Shown: positions 35,759-45,936 of the stretch, one piece after another | Layout of the letters: each line of letters starts with the position of its first letter | Numbering within the stretch: the stretch's first letter is position 1 | Program-made: the position numbers and the translations under genes | From: a bacterium | GTDB lineage: Bacteria > Electryoneota > Electryoneia > Electryoneales > Electryoneaceae | Length of the DNA: 64,000 bases | Assembly: GCA_020444265.1 (NCBI GenBank) | Contig: JAHLLH010000006.1 | Location: forward strand, 124,001 to 188,000 | Direction of reading: 5' to 3' | The notes under the pieces: model-generated | Seen by the model: only the letters and a program-made list of their open reading frames with translations | Told to the model about the DNA's origin: nothing | The model's database searches: none

Positions 35759-36508
35759 CTATTCTCTGGCCACTCGTTCAAAGAATTCCTGTTCCATCTG
35801 CATACGGAAGGTGAAAAGCAACCATTTGGCGGTGACCTTTGTCGATACCTCGGACGGAAAAGCGTACTGCTCGCGCCAGGGCTGGTAGTGGATGGTGAGC
35901 GCCATCTCTTTCACCTTCTTATCCGGCATCGGAACCGGTGACCCGCTCACTTCGGTGGGTGTCCAGGTGGTCGTATCGATGATATAGGTTGCATCAAACC
36001 CGCCCATATCCTCGTTGATGGTTTCCGTACGGAAGGAAATCAAGCCCGGGCCTGGATCAGGGAGGCGGTAGAAACGGTGGTTGCCCCGGTTTTCCGGCAA
36101 AACAGGATCGAGCGGGCCGATGCTGACACTCATCTCGACCTTCTCATCGTCCTGCTTCACGCCATCTTCGACTTCGTCATCCGGCTTTTGCACCTGCGGC
36201 ACTTCATCGGGCAACGGGATCCCGGTCGAATCGGTAACATGGATGGTCCGTGTCCCATCCTCATCAACCTCGATCCACTGCCAGGTCAGGTCTTCCCGTT
36301 TCACATCCCCATCACCATCAAGCATCTTCGATGCGGATCGTACCCGGAAACTTTCGAGCACATTTTCCGGTTGGGTGCGCCAATGGTTTGCGGCGATAGA
36401 ATCGAGAACAGCTGTTTCGAGCGCTTCGCCTTTGGCTGCGGCTAACGTCGGTTGGGTCATCAGGGGAATGGTTGCGACAAAAGCAATCAGAAGGAATGTG
36501 CGTTTCAT
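35759..36508 (-). CDS. Secreted protein of unknown function
   Basis: 249 residues with a clear Sec signal peptide (MKRTFLLIAFVATIPLMTQPTLAAA). The mature part has an acidic insertion (DEVEDGVKQDDEKVEM) flanked by beta strands, for example YIIDTTTWTPTEVSGSP and MALTIHYQPWREQYAFPSEVSTKV. The closing pattern (predict-and-compare strands, then KVTAKWLLFTFRMQMEQEFFERV) is vaguely like outer-membrane lipoprotein-sorting or LolA-like folds, but I cannot assign it. Monocistronic. Confidence 0.7.
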   Translation of the reverse strand: MKRTFLLIAFVATIPLMTQPTLAAAKGEALETAVLDSIAANHWRTQPENVLESFRVRSASKMLDGDGDVKREDLTWQWIEVDEDGTRTIHVTDSTGIPLPDEVPQVQKPDDEVEDGVKQDDEKVEMSVSIGPLDPVLPENRGNHRFYRLPDPGPGLISFRTETINEDMGGFDATYIIDTTTWTPTEVSGSPVPMPDKKVKEMALTIHYQPWREQYAFPSEVSTKVTAKWLLFTFRMQMEQEFFERVARE

Positions 36509-36808
36509 CCTGTCTCCGGGTCTTGTCCTGGTCCTGGGGAGATACTTCGCAAATGGCCTGCCAACGAAGCAACAGATAATTATCCTTGATAATTAATAAC
36601 TTAACTGCCGGGTTGTCTGCAACAAGTTGTGGCGATCAAGCGAATGCGTGGGGCAAAAACCACACCCTCTTGAAAGGTCGTCCAGGATACCACTCACTCT
36701 AATGGGAGTGAAACACGGCCAGGGGACTGGCCGGTCCATCCATATTGTGTACTGACATGTAAAACCCGGGTGACGGAGCATCCGGGCTACTGGCTACGAC
36801 CCAACTGC
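36509..36808. other. 300-base spacer between the secreted-protein gene and nadB
   Basis: It contains an AT-rich patch at about 36574-36601 (GATAATTATC and GATAATTAAT repeats) that probably belongs to the promoter of the secreted-protein gene, and a small hairpin CCCGG...CCGGG near 36767-36786. No gene is supported. Confidence 0.45.
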
Positions 36809-38416
36809 TTAAATCACCGTATCGCGAGCCCCAAGGATGTTATCAATTCTCGGAAAATCGGTGGTGTAATGCAGGCCGCGGCTTTCTTTCCGCTGACGTG
36901 CGCACTTCACAATCATACGGGCTACTTGGGCCAGGTTGCGCAATTCGACCAGATCCGGGCTCACCGTGGTCCGTCGCCAGTAGTCCTCGACCTCGGCGGC
37001 GATAGTGGCAAGCCTTCTTGCGGCACGTTGCAAACGCAAATCGCTGCGAACAATCCCGACATAGTCTTCCATCAGTACTTGGATCTCACGTCGATCATGT
37101 CGAATCAAGACCCATTCTTCCGGATCGTAGGTGCCGCTGTCATTCCATTCGGGAATGTCCGGCATCGATTCTGTACGGCATTCCTCGAGCAGTTTTTTAG
37201 CCTCGTCCGCTGCACGGTGCGAAAAAACCACCGCTTCGAGCAGCGAGTTGGAGGCCAGGCGATTGGCGCCATGCAAGCCAGTATGCGCCACTTCACCGGC
37301 GGCGAAGAGACGATCCAGCGTGCTGCGTGAATGCATATCGGTCACGACCCCACCGCACTGGTAGTGCGCTGCTGGAACCACCGGGATCAGTTGACAGGTA
37401 AAATCGATATCGTGTTCGGCCATCAGGGTTTCGAAGATCATCGGGAAGCGATTTCGCAGCTCATCGCTATCCAGGTGGGTCACATCCAGCCAGACATGCT
37501 CGAGACCCCATTTTTTACGCTCCGAGTCGATCGCACGAGCGACAACATCTCGCGGCGCCAATTCCTTAAGCGGGTGCTGCCCCTCCATGAACCGTTCGTG
37601 ACGATGATTCAGCAGGATGCCGCCAAAGCCACGGACTGCTTCGGTGATCAGGAAGGCGCGACCGTCTACATCACGGCGTGGATCGTACAAAGCAGTCGGA
37701 TGGAACTGCATGAACTCGAGGTTGGCGATTCGTGCCCCGGCACGCCATGCCATCGCAACACCGTCGCCGGTGGCAATCGAGGGGTTGGTTGTATTGGTCC
37801 AGACACAACCCATCCCGCCGCTGGCGAGCAGGGTGATATGGCCCTGGATCAAGTCGACACGGCCCGTTTCCTGGTTATAGACATACGCGCCGTACACCGT
37901 GCGGCTTTTTGGACGACTTGCGCTGACAAGGTGACGGTCTGTAACAAGGTCCACCGCGAGGGCATTTTCCCACAGCTCAACTTGCGGGTGATTTTTCAAC
38001 GCTTCCAGCAAGGCGTGCTCGACTTCACGGCCTGTGTAGTCTGCCTTGTGAACAATCCGGTTCGCGCTGTGCCCGCCTTCTCTTCCCAGCGAGAGGTTTC
38101 CATGCTCTTCGGTAAACTCCGCGCCCCACTCGATCAGGCGACGGATCCGGTCAGGACCTTCGGTCGCCACTGCACGAACAGCGGCATCTTTACATAATCC
38201 CGCACCGGTCACCAGGGTGTCCTTGATGTGGAGATCGATGGAATCATCGTTCCCGATTGCCGCAGCAATCCCACCCTGCGCGTAGTTTGTCGCCGATTCC
38301 GCCTTGTCCTTTTTGGTCACCACCATCACCGTGGCGGAGTCCGCCATCTCAAGGGCAAAGCTCAGTCCGGCAATACCGGAACCGATCACCAGAATGTCGA
38401 ATTCCTGCTTGTTCAC
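36809..38416 (-). CDS. nadB: L-aspartate oxidase
   Basis: GTG 38416 was chosen because it overlaps the histidine-kinase stop (GTGA); this gives 535 residues, the usual NadB length. FAD-binding GSGIAGLS (12-19), the substrate-domain segments NYAQGGIAAA, FMQFHPTALYD and LITEAVRGFGG, and the closing GANRLASNSLLEAVVF are all present, followed by the helical succinate-dehydrogenase-like C-terminus. It oxidises L-aspartate to iminoaspartate, the first step to quinolinate and NAD; NadA and NadC are not in the window. It ends a run of five minus-strand genes. Confidence 0.93.
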   Translation of the reverse strand: MNKQEFDILVIGSGIAGLSFALEMADSATVMVVTKKDKAESATNYAQGGIAAAIGNDDSIDLHIKDTLVTGAGLCKDAAVRAVATEGPDRIRRLIEWGAEFTEEHGNLSLGREGGHSANRIVHKADYTGREVEHALLEALKNHPQVELWENALAVDLVTDRHLVSASRPKSRTVYGAYVYNQETGRVDLIQGHITLLASGGMGCVWTNTTNPSIATGDGVAMAWRAGARIANLEFMQFHPTALYDPRRDVDGRAFLITEAVRGFGGILLNHRHERFMEGQHPLKELAPRDVVARAIDSERKKWGLEHVWLDVTHLDSDELRNRFPMIFETLMAEHDIDFTCQLIPVVPAAHYQCGGVVTDMHSRSTLDRLFAAGEVAHTGLHGANRLASNSLLEAVVFSHRAADEAKKLLEECRTESMPDIPEWNDSGTYDPEEWVLIRHDRREIQVLMEDYVGIVRSDLRLQRAARRLATIAAEVEDYWRRTTVSPDLVELRNLAQVARMIVKCARQRKESRGLHYTTDFPRIDNILGARDTVI

Positions 38417-39594
38417 GTCGGCAGCACCATCCGTATCGTGGTCCCCTCCCCGGGCTTTGTGCTTTTTACAAACAGCCTGCCACGGTGCATCTCTTCCACG
38501 ATGCGCCGTCCGAGGGAGAGGCCCAACCCCCAACCACGTTTCTTCGTTGTAAATCCGGGACGGAAAATCGCTTCCGTATTCCGGAGGGAAATCCCTCTGC
38601 CATCATCAATCACGTCTACATAGACCTCACCGTTCAGCGTGCCGGTCTCGACAATGATTGTCCCCTTCCCTTCCATAGCCTGGGTCGCGTTGCGCAGTAG
38701 GTTTTCCAACACCCAACCGATCAACTCCGGCTGTATGCCTGCCTCCCCAGCGCCTTTGTCGCGCACATCGATGCGGATCGTGCTTCCTACACGACCACGC
38801 ATGTAGGTCACAGCCTGGTTGACGACGTCACTCAACGCCAGCCGTTGCAGTTTCTCGCGCGTACCGATTTTCGAGAAACGAACCGCAATTTTTTCGAGTC
38901 GACCGATGTCCTGCTTCATCGATTCGGTAATCTCGCCCTGGTCGCCCAACACCTCGACCCAACCCATTAGGGAAGAGATCGGTGTGCCAAGCTGATGCGC
39001 GGTTTCCCGGGCCATCCCGACCCAGACCGAACGTTCCTCGGCCTTCCGAATGACACGGAAGCCGACATAGCCGATCAGGATGTAGATCGCCACAGCAAGC
39101 GCGCTGACCAGCGACATGGTTCGCAGTAGAGTGACCAGTTTCGGATCACCGTAGTGAAAGTAATCCACTTGGCCCGGAACCACCTCGAGCGCGAGAGGCT
39201 CATTGCCTTCAGCACGTGACTCGGCGATAAAGGTACGCACCTTATTCATCGCTTCGGGGCTGAAGTCTCCCGGCTCAACGTCAAGATTACGCCAGAATTT
39301 CGGATTGCCGACCGAATCGGCGAGGACAATCGGGAAGTCGATCCCCTGAACTGCTTCATAGGCGAGCTCTGGATTGTCCCCGATCAGCAGGTTGCGGTAG
39401 TATTGGACGGATAGGCTGAGGTAAGATCGTGCCGAATCGCGTACCTGACGCACCAGCAGGTTGGTCGAGAGGAAAAGGGCCGCCGTCAGCAGAAGGGCAC
39501 CCACAAAGAGGAAACCCTTGAATAGTCCTGCCCGACGCAACTGCATCGGCACACCTGTTTGCAGGGACCGTGTCCGCTGGGGATGCCTGCTCAT
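38413..39594 (-). CDS. Membrane sensor histidine kinase, PorY-like
   Basis: 393 residues. TM1 (~25-47), a ~110-residue periplasmic domain, TM2 (~158-180), then a compact kinase core: H200 in the H-box ARETAHQLGTPISSLMGW, N-box ENLLRNATQ (~297), G1 DDGRGI (330-335) and G2 GWGLGLSLGRRI (354-365). There is no HAMP or PAS domain. The length, topology and the H-box and KKRGWGLGLSL segments resemble the Bacteroidota kinase PorY, cognate to PorX, whose homologue is at 47468; the assignment is inferred. It overlaps both neighbours by four bases (ATGA with GT4, GTGA with nadB). Confidence 0.85.
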   Translation of the reverse strand: MSRHPQRTRSLQTGVPMQLRRAGLFKGFLFVGALLLTAALFLSTNLLVRQVRDSARSYLSLSVQYYRNLLIGDNPELAYEAVQGIDFPIVLADSVGNPKFWRNLDVEPGDFSPEAMNKVRTFIAESRAEGNEPLALEVVPGQVDYFHYGDPKLVTLLRTMSLVSALAVAIYILIGYVGFRVIRKAEERSVWVGMARETAHQLGTPISSLMGWVEVLGDQGEITESMKQDIGRLEKIAVRFSKIGTREKLQRLALSDVVNQAVTYMRGRVGSTIRIDVRDKGAGEAGIQPELIGWVLENLLRNATQAMEGKGTIIVETGTLNGEVYVDVIDDGRGISLRNTEAIFRPGFTTKKRGWGLGLSLGRRIVEEMHRGRLFVKSTKPGEGTTIRMVLPT

Positions 39595-40994
39595 GCTCGC
39601 TCCCCGCTGTTCAGACCGGTGCTATCCTGTTCCATCACACGTCGATAGACCCGTTCTATTTCGCCGACATACTCATCCAGACTTTTTCCAGCACTGCAGT
39701 TTCGGCTCATGCGGTTGACCAGTTCAGGCTGTTTGACCAGACGCTGGAGAATGGCTGCCAGATCTTCGCTGTCGCCCATACGGAAATGGAGACCATCGAC
39801 CCCATCCTCTACCAGCTCGGAGACTCCGCCACGGTCGCTACAGAGGACTGGTACACCCGATGCCTGCGCCTCGATGACAATCCGTCCGAACGCTTCAAAC
39901 CAGATGCTCGGTACAACCAGCAGGTCAACGCGGTTGTAAAACTCATGGATTCGCTGTGACGGAGTAGGAATCGTATCGAAGTGAATATCGGGACGATCCC
40001 CGAGCTTTCGCATCCTACGATAGAAGGCGATTTCGTTCAGGTCAGTCCAGGTGGGGCTTCCCTTGAGGTGCAATTCCGCCGCACCGACAGGCAGGTGACG
40101 GAATGCATGGATCAGCACCTCCACCCCTTTGATCCGTGTGAACTTGCCGATGTAGCCGATGCGCAGGGGTGAGCCACCGGGTAATCGTTCGTGGTGAGCC
40201 AGCCGGTTTACATCCGGGGCCTGATGGATAGCCTCGATCTCAATATCATCGGTCAGGAAAGCACGGGTTCGGTCGGCAACATCCTGGCTGATTGCTGTGA
40301 TCGCATTTACCTGCTCGAAGGCATCGACGACAAACTCATTTCTACGGACAAAGTCGGCCGGAGTATCGTATCGAATGGGCGGTTTGGCAGGACTATTGAG
40401 GCTGAGCAGACGATCTGTTATAAGTTTCCAGGAGCGAAGCTGTCCGAGGTTTCGTCGGACTGCCACAACCCCGGCGGGAATCAGTTCCTCAAGCGACAAG
40501 GTGGTACGCTGCGCGAGACAGGATTGGCAGTCCTGTACGAGGTCGCTCTGTTCACAGAGACTGCCATCCCCACGCACCAGGTTGACTCGTGCGCAGAACG
40601 ACGCAAAATCACGAAGCGTATAAACGACAGGGATGTCCAATTTACGGGCCGCATGAATCACGTCGAGCGAAAGGTGGTTCAAATGCTGCACATGGACCAC
40701 ATCCGGCATCAGCCTCAAAAGGTGACGTGTTATTGCTTCCTCGAAACCGCGATGGTGCAGGTAAGCATTCTCGGAACGGGGATTGAACCAGACACGCAGC
40801 ACCGGCAAACCGTCTACCTGCTGCTGTTTGAAATCGAGCTCCGTGTGGAAACGGCCCACTTCACCGGCGAGGATGGAAACACGATGGCCCTGTTTGCTCT
40901 GGTAACGTGCCAGCTCAAGCGTGGAAAGCTCGACACCATGGCGATGATGGGGGAAGAACTGGTGAACGACGTGGAGTATGTTCAAGGTTGACAT
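39591..40994 (-). CDS. GT4-family glycosyltransferase
   Basis: Start at ATG 40994 (AAGGAAC upstream), 467 residues. GT-B fold: N-terminal VHQFFPHHRHGVELSTLELAR, and the C-terminal nucleotide-sugar site LRIGYIGKFTRIKGVEVLIHAF with E-x7-E-type motif WFEAFGRIVIEAQASGVPVL. It has a Cys-rich insertion (CARVNLVRGDGSLCEQSDLVQDCQSCL). It probably builds a surface polysaccharide together with the flippase upstream; sugar specificity is unknown. Confidence 0.87.
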   Translation of the reverse strand: MSTLNILHVVHQFFPHHRHGVELSTLELARYQSKQGHRVSILAGEVGRFHTELDFKQQQVDGLPVLRVWFNPRSENAYLHHRGFEEAITRHLLRLMPDVVHVQHLNHLSLDVIHAARKLDIPVVYTLRDFASFCARVNLVRGDGSLCEQSDLVQDCQSCLAQRTTLSLEELIPAGVVAVRRNLGQLRSWKLITDRLLSLNSPAKPPIRYDTPADFVRRNEFVVDAFEQVNAITAISQDVADRTRAFLTDDIEIEAIHQAPDVNRLAHHERLPGGSPLRIGYIGKFTRIKGVEVLIHAFRHLPVGAAELHLKGSPTWTDLNEIAFYRRMRKLGDRPDIHFDTIPTPSQRIHEFYNRVDLLVVPSIWFEAFGRIVIEAQASGVPVLCSDRGGVSELVEDGVDGLHFRMGDSEDLAAILQRLVKQPELVNRMSRNCSAGKSLDEYVGEIERVYRRVMEQDSTGLNSGERA

Positions 40995-41074
40995 GGTGTT
41001 CCTTGCCGCCGGATTCAAGCCTCAAAATAGGGATAGGCAACCCCCCGTCCAAGCCCTTCCCGCTCCCATCTTAC

Positions 41075-42466
41075 TCACAAGGCGGATGACCGGATCCCAA
41101 CCTTGGCCTTCACCAGCACCGCCATCACGAGTGAGGCGACCACCTGTCCGGTGAAGAGTGCCCAAGCGGCACCCAGCATGCCGAATTTTGGGATCAACAA
41201 CAGGTTCAGGCCGATGTTCAACAGTGCGCTGACTGCCGCACCCACCGCCGCCTGCCGCTCATGCCCTGTCATCATCAGGACCGTCCCCACCGCGCCGAAG
41301 AAAACGGTCACCAGTTGTGCGAGGCATAGGACGATCAAGGCTGGCAGACCGGCGACAAATGCTTCCCCGAAAATGAGCAGAAACCATCGTCCACCAACAA
41401 TCAGGATAAACGCGATGGGCAGGGAACCGAGGAAGGTGACACGTGTCGCTTTGCGCACGACATCCTGCAACCGTTCAATGTTCTTCTCTGTCCACAAAGA
41501 GGCAACCGTCGGTGCCAGCGCCGCATTGACCGCGAAGTAGACAAGCAAAACAAGCTGCGCACCGCGATTGGCTACGGTATACAACCCGGCCGATTCTGCG
41601 CCCATCAAACTGCCGACCATCAGGATGTCGATCCGTGTGTTGATCATCTGGATGCCCGCCACCGCCAGGATCGGCAAACTGCTGCGCAACCAAACGGAAA
41701 CCTGGAACTGGGGTTCAGCAGTGCGGACATGTCCGGGCAGGTAACGACGAGATTGAAACACCGCATAGCCCATCGCTACCACACCGGCCCCTGCCTGGAA
41801 GAGGAGGGCATGGTTCGGCGAGAGGAAGCCCGGGAGGAACAGCCATGCCACCACGAGAAACAGGATCAGGAGCCAGGGTTGAATCAACGATTCGGGCACC
41901 TGGCTGAGCGTAGCACGGTCCAGTCCGAGCAGGATCGTCTGACGCAACCGTGTCATCGCGAACAACGGCACCAATGGCATCGCCACCCAAACTGCGATCA
42001 CCATCGGCGTGTCAATGGATTTGCTGAAGGGTTCGATCAGATGAAGAACCAAACCGAGTATGAGGGCGAGCAGGATGGAAGTAAGGAAGACCCCTTGCTG
42101 GGAACGTAGAAGCAACCCGCGGAGCGTCCCCCACTCTTTGTGAATGTTGAGGGCTGCCACCTCACGGACCAGGAGGCGATCTGTCCCCAACAGCGCGGGT
42201 ACCAGCAGGAGCTGGACCCAGGCAATGGCATAAGCGTATTGACCATAGCCCGACACACCGAGCAGACGTGACAGCAAAACACTGATCAGGAAAGCACCGG
42301 TCATGGCGGTGATCTTCATCGTGAAGACCCCCGCTGCACTACCAGCAAGCTTTTTTCCGCGGTGGCCCGCACCGAGCTTGCTGAAAACCGCTCGCAACAG
42401 GCGCTGAAGGAGAGAACCGGAATCTGGGTCTATCTCTCGACCCTCTTGATGGTCATGCTCATTCAT
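41075..42466 (-). CDS. Wzx-type polysaccharide flippase
   Basis: 463 residues with 12-14 predicted membrane helices, a cytoplasmic polar N-terminus of ~40 residues, and family-typical LLGVSGYGQYAYAIAWVQLL and GLYTVANRGAQLVLLVYFAVNAALAPTVASLW segments. It belongs to the polysaccharide_synt/MATE-like MVF superfamily that flips lipid-linked oligosaccharides across the inner membrane. It overlaps the YfhO gene by 8 bases. Confidence 0.87.
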   Translation of the reverse strand: MNEHDHQEGREIDPDSGSLLQRLLRAVFSKLGAGHRGKKLAGSAAGVFTMKITAMTGAFLISVLLSRLLGVSGYGQYAYAIAWVQLLLVPALLGTDRLLVREVAALNIHKEWGTLRGLLLRSQQGVFLTSILLALILGLVLHLIEPFSKSIDTPMVIAVWVAMPLVPLFAMTRLRQTILLGLDRATLSQVPESLIQPWLLILFLVVAWLFLPGFLSPNHALLFQAGAGVVAMGYAVFQSRRYLPGHVRTAEPQFQVSVWLRSSLPILAVAGIQMINTRIDILMVGSLMGAESAGLYTVANRGAQLVLLVYFAVNAALAPTVASLWTEKNIERLQDVVRKATRVTFLGSLPIAFILIVGGRWFLLIFGEAFVAGLPALIVLCLAQLVTVFFGAVGTVLMMTGHERQAAVGAAVSALLNIGLNLLLIPKFGMLGAAWALFTGQVVASLVMAVLVKAKVGIRSSAL

Positions 42467-45071
42467 CGTCGCCGTCGGAACTCTCCGACTCCCCGGATGC
42501 GGCAGCTACCACCACAGCGTTCCGCCGGTTCAACGCGATATGCGCACCAATCAACCCTAGAATGATGAGCAGCGAGATAATCGAAATGGTATAGCCCGCA
42601 TTTACCTCCGGAGGATCATAGGTCATCTCAACCGTATGCTCGCCTGCAGGGACAACAATCCCCCGCAACGCATAATTGGTGCGATAGATCGGTACCTCTT
42701 CTCCATCCACCAGCGCTTTCCATCCCTGCGGGTACCAGATTTCGCTGATGACAAGGAAGCCGGCAGACTCCGCACGAGTATGGATCTCAAACTCGTGGGC
42801 GGAATAGCTTTCGGATGGCACCACCGCCGAACGTTCGCTGCCCGCCGGACCGAGGATCAATCCATCCGTGCCGCTGACAATCGCTTCGACGCCTGGGTTA
42901 AAAGAACGGGAGGAAATGGCATCCATCGCCGCGTCCAGATCGTCCTCGTAGCGAACCTGATCCACAAACCAGGCACGTGGCTGGTAGGAGGGGTTCTCGT
43001 AGACGTATTGACGGCGAAGTGAATCTGCAAAGGTCAACGTAAACTCTGCCGGCAGCTGCCCCGGCACGACCAGGTACTTCGCATTCATCATTCCGGCAAC
43101 CGTCAGGTCGGGGAAGGAGTTGGCACGGTCCACATGCAACGCATAATCGAGCAGATCCTGGTAGACACGCAGTTTGGTCGCCGCATAGCCCCCAATTGAG
43201 GGGATGCGGTGGTACATGTAGGTGTTGTCCTGGAAGGCATTGCCCAATGGGAAGACACGGAACGGTTCCTCCGCACTTGCAAGCTGCTGCTTGAAGAATT
43301 GCTGCACCGGGGTGGCGTTCAGCGTACGCTGGAAGTCACGCATCTTCACCGGGTGCAGGAAACGGCCACCCAGCACGGCCAGGTCAACTGTTGTGAAGAG
43401 AACGGCAGCCGCAGCCAGCGAGATGGTCCAGGTCCGAACACTTCCCTTTGTTGAAAAAGCAGCCAGCCCAATCGCTGAGAAACAGAGGAAATAGAGGGCG
43501 GTAATCAGCAAGCTCTTGGTGAAGAGGATCCAGCGCAGCCCGACCAACATCGAGGCGGTATCGGAGCCATAGCGCTGTAACTCGCCCTGCTTGAGAAAAC
43601 CATCAAACCAGGGACCGCCACTTCCGCCGAACAAGCCTCCAAGAACCCCTACCCCTGCAACGGTCGTCAGAATCAGGAAGACTCGTTTCCACTTTTTCGC
43701 AAGCGCCTCGTTGGACCGTGCTTCACCGACAAGACGTACCAACTCATGCAGGCCAAAACCGGCGAGGATGGCAATGCCCACCGCCGGAACCACCATAGCC
43801 ATCGAAGGGACACGGAACTTCGCAAAGAAGGGGAGGAAGTGGTACATCGGGCCGTACAATACAGGCAGGAACCGTCCGAACGAAACCACAATCCCCACCA
43901 CCGAAGCAATCGTCATCCACTGCACCACTCCACGCTTCTTCCACAACAGGGCAATCGCGATGATCGCAAGGGCAAGTGGAATGATCCCCATGTAGAGGGA
44001 GGATTGGGTGAATGGCATCCACCCCCAATACAAATTGTAATTGAGGATATTGGCCTCGTTTATTCCACGTCCTACCTGTTCCGATCCACCGAGGCCGTAA
44101 AAGCCTGGAAAAAAGAGCTGCATCAATTCGAGGGGATGGAGCGACCAGTTGGTTGCATAGGTCCAGTCCAGCCCCCCGGTTGCGGAGGCTTCAGCACGCA
44201 GAGGGGCGGCACCACGAATCGAGAATTTCTGGAAAACATAGATCGGCCAGTAAAGATAAAACGCCATCCCCAGGCCGAGCAGACCGCCAGCCGCAAAACC
44301 GCCGATACCCCGCCAGCTTTCCGCACTCTTCTTGATCAGTTTAATGATGAACCAGACCAGGGCGTAGAGCCCGGCAGTCAGCAAGGTGTAGTAGACAATC
44401 TGCACGTGGAGCGAGAGGAACTGCGCTGCCAACGCCAAGGCGAAGAGCCCAATGTCCAGCAGCCGTCGTTTGGTCAAGGTCCGGTGCGCCATCAGCAGGA
44501 CCAAGGGCATCAGTGCGATGGTCCAATGCTTGGAACCGTGCCCCGCTTCCGCCAGCGAGATGTTGTAGGGGTTCAGCAGGAATACAATGCCCGCAAGCAG
44601 TGCCCCCAAGATCGGAATGCCCACACCGCGCGCGAAGAGGAACATCACCACACCGCTGAGGAAGTAGTAGAAGACCTGACGGTTCAACGGATGTACGCCG
44701 AAGAGGTATTTCGCCACCTTCGCAACATCTTCGACCGGGTTCAACCAGGTATCCGGGTGATAAGAGAGCGATCCATAGCTCGGGAATCCGAGGAAGACAT
44801 AGGGGTTCCACAACGGGGTGCGATCTTCGGTCTGCGCGATCTCGTCTCCGACATCGTTCCAGGCACGTGCCGCCGCGGCATCGTTGGTTGCACTGAATCG
44901 TGTATCCTCAACCACGTACGGCCAGAAGACGGCGAGGGTGACAAAGTACATCACCACAATCGCTGCCAGATCATACTGCCATCGGGGCCGTGTGGTGAAG
45001 AAGTTATCAGAGGCTGACTTGTCGATCACCTGTTTGCTACTAGGTTTCGATTGCTTCGCTTTCTTGGCCAT
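42459..45071 (-). CDS. YfhO-family membrane glycosyltransferase-like protein
   Basis: 870 residues, about a dozen membrane helices in the first ~580 residues, and a C-terminal soluble domain ending in WYPQGWKALVDGEEVPIYRTNYALRGIVVPAGEH plus one last helix, the YfhO signature. The first extracytoplasmic loop has the acidic/aromatic segment typical of GT-C glycosyltransferases (TPLWNPYVFLGFPSYG). B. subtilis YfhO glycosylates lipoteichoic acid using a lipid-linked sugar. Here it heads the flippase-GT4-kinase-nadB run, implying envelope glycan synthesis. cdaA ends 73 bases upstream on the same strand. Confidence 0.85.
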   Translation of the reverse strand: MAKKAKQSKPSSKQVIDKSASDNFFTTRPRWQYDLAAIVVMYFVTLAVFWPYVVEDTRFSATNDAAAARAWNDVGDEIAQTEDRTPLWNPYVFLGFPSYGSLSYHPDTWLNPVEDVAKVAKYLFGVHPLNRQVFYYFLSGVVMFLFARGVGIPILGALLAGIVFLLNPYNISLAEAGHGSKHWTIALMPLVLLMAHRTLTKRRLLDIGLFALALAAQFLSLHVQIVYYTLLTAGLYALVWFIIKLIKKSAESWRGIGGFAAGGLLGLGMAFYLYWPIYVFQKFSIRGAAPLRAEASATGGLDWTYATNWSLHPLELMQLFFPGFYGLGGSEQVGRGINEANILNYNLYWGWMPFTQSSLYMGIIPLALAIIAIALLWKKRGVVQWMTIASVVGIVVSFGRFLPVLYGPMYHFLPFFAKFRVPSMAMVVPAVGIAILAGFGLHELVRLVGEARSNEALAKKWKRVFLILTTVAGVGVLGGLFGGSGGPWFDGFLKQGELQRYGSDTASMLVGLRWILFTKSLLITALYFLCFSAIGLAAFSTKGSVRTWTISLAAAAVLFTTVDLAVLGGRFLHPVKMRDFQRTLNATPVQQFFKQQLASAEEPFRVFPLGNAFQDNTYMYHRIPSIGGYAATKLRVYQDLLDYALHVDRANSFPDLTVAGMMNAKYLVVPGQLPAEFTLTFADSLRRQYVYENPSYQPRAWFVDQVRYEDDLDAAMDAISSRSFNPGVEAIVSGTDGLILGPAGSERSAVVPSESYSAHEFEIHTRAESAGFLVISEIWYPQGWKALVDGEEVPIYRTNYALRGIVVPAGEHTVEMTYDPPEVNAGYTISIISLLIILGLIGAHIALNRRNAVVVAAASGESESSDGDDE

Positions 45072-45144
45072 GAAGGGATCCGTCGGTCAATAGTTATCGG
45101 TTGCAAACGGGCGGAAGGGTGTGGGATCGGGAGAAACGGGACGG

Positions 45145-45936
45145 CTACTGCTCCTCATTATACCCGCTGCCAACCCGTTCAAAGATCTGTTGCAGGTATT
45201 CACGCAATTCATCCCCGGTCATCCCACGTGCGAGGAATTCCCCACGATGAGACAGGGATATCTGACCCGTTTCCTCGCTGACCACCACCACTGCGGCATC
45301 GGTCTCCTCAGTCAGGCCGAGGGCAGCACGGTGACGAGTTCCGAGGGTTGCGTCGATGTTGGGATTCTCAGTCAACGGTAGAATACAGGCAGCCGATTCG
45401 ATCAGGTTTCCGCTGATCACAATCGCCCCATCATGAAGCGGAGTCCGTGGGTAAAAGATCGAGACGATCAGTTCGGAGGTTGCTTCCGCCTGCAGTTTAA
45501 CACCGGTATCGATGATGGCGCGCAGGCCCATGTCACGCTGGAGGACAAAAAGGCCGCCATAACGTTTCTGGGATAGCTCGACTGCAGCTTTCACGATTTC
45601 ATCGATCACTCGGGTTGTCGCCACTCGGAAGAGGCGACGGACAATCCGCGCCTGCCCGATTTGGATCAGGAGACGGCGGAGTTCGGGTTGGAAGAGGATG
45701 ACAAAGGCAATCACCCAGACCTGAGATACCGACTGCACCAGCCAGGTCATGCCCTTCATGCCGATCGCACCGACGACAAAGCTGACGACGAGGATCAACA
45801 GCAACCCGAGGAACATCTGCGAGCCGCGTGTGCCGCGCATGATGTCGTAGAGACGGTAAAAGACCACCGTCACCAGGATGATGTCGATCAGGTCGACCAG
45901 GTTGAAGGTGATGAACCCTATGTGGAACAGCTCCAA
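45145..45936 (-). CDS. cdaA: Diadenylate cyclase (c-di-AMP synthase)
   Basis: Start set at TTG 45936, which has GGAGGGG five bases upstream; a longer TTG start at 45966 is possible. 263 residues: three membrane helices (~14-32, 41-60, 66-84), then the DAC domain with DGA at 169-171 (PLHDGAIVI) and RHR at 201-203 (LGTRHRAALG), both needed for condensation of two ATP to c-di-AMP. It is the membrane-bound CdaA/YbbP type. No regulator gene (CdaR) is adjacent. c-di-AMP controls potassium and osmotic homeostasis and cell-wall state in many bacteria. Confidence 0.93.
   Translation of the reverse strand: MELFHIGFITFNLVDLIDIILVTVVFYRLYDIMRGTRGSQMFLGLLLILVVSFVVGAIGMKGMTWLVQSVSQVWVIAFVILFQPELRRLLIQIGQARIVRRLFRVATTRVIDEIVKAAVELSQKRYGGLFVLQRDMGLRAIIDTGVKLQAEATSELIVSIFYPRTPLHDGAIVISGNLIESAACILPLTENPNIDATLGTRHRAALGLTEETDAAVVVVSEETGQISLSHRGEFLARGMTGDELREYLQQIFERVGSGYNEEQ

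Noticed and set aside
43746-45017. 423-residue frame on the plus strand
   Set aside because: Antisense shadow of the YfhO gene; Gln/His/Arg-rich composition typical of a shadow frame.
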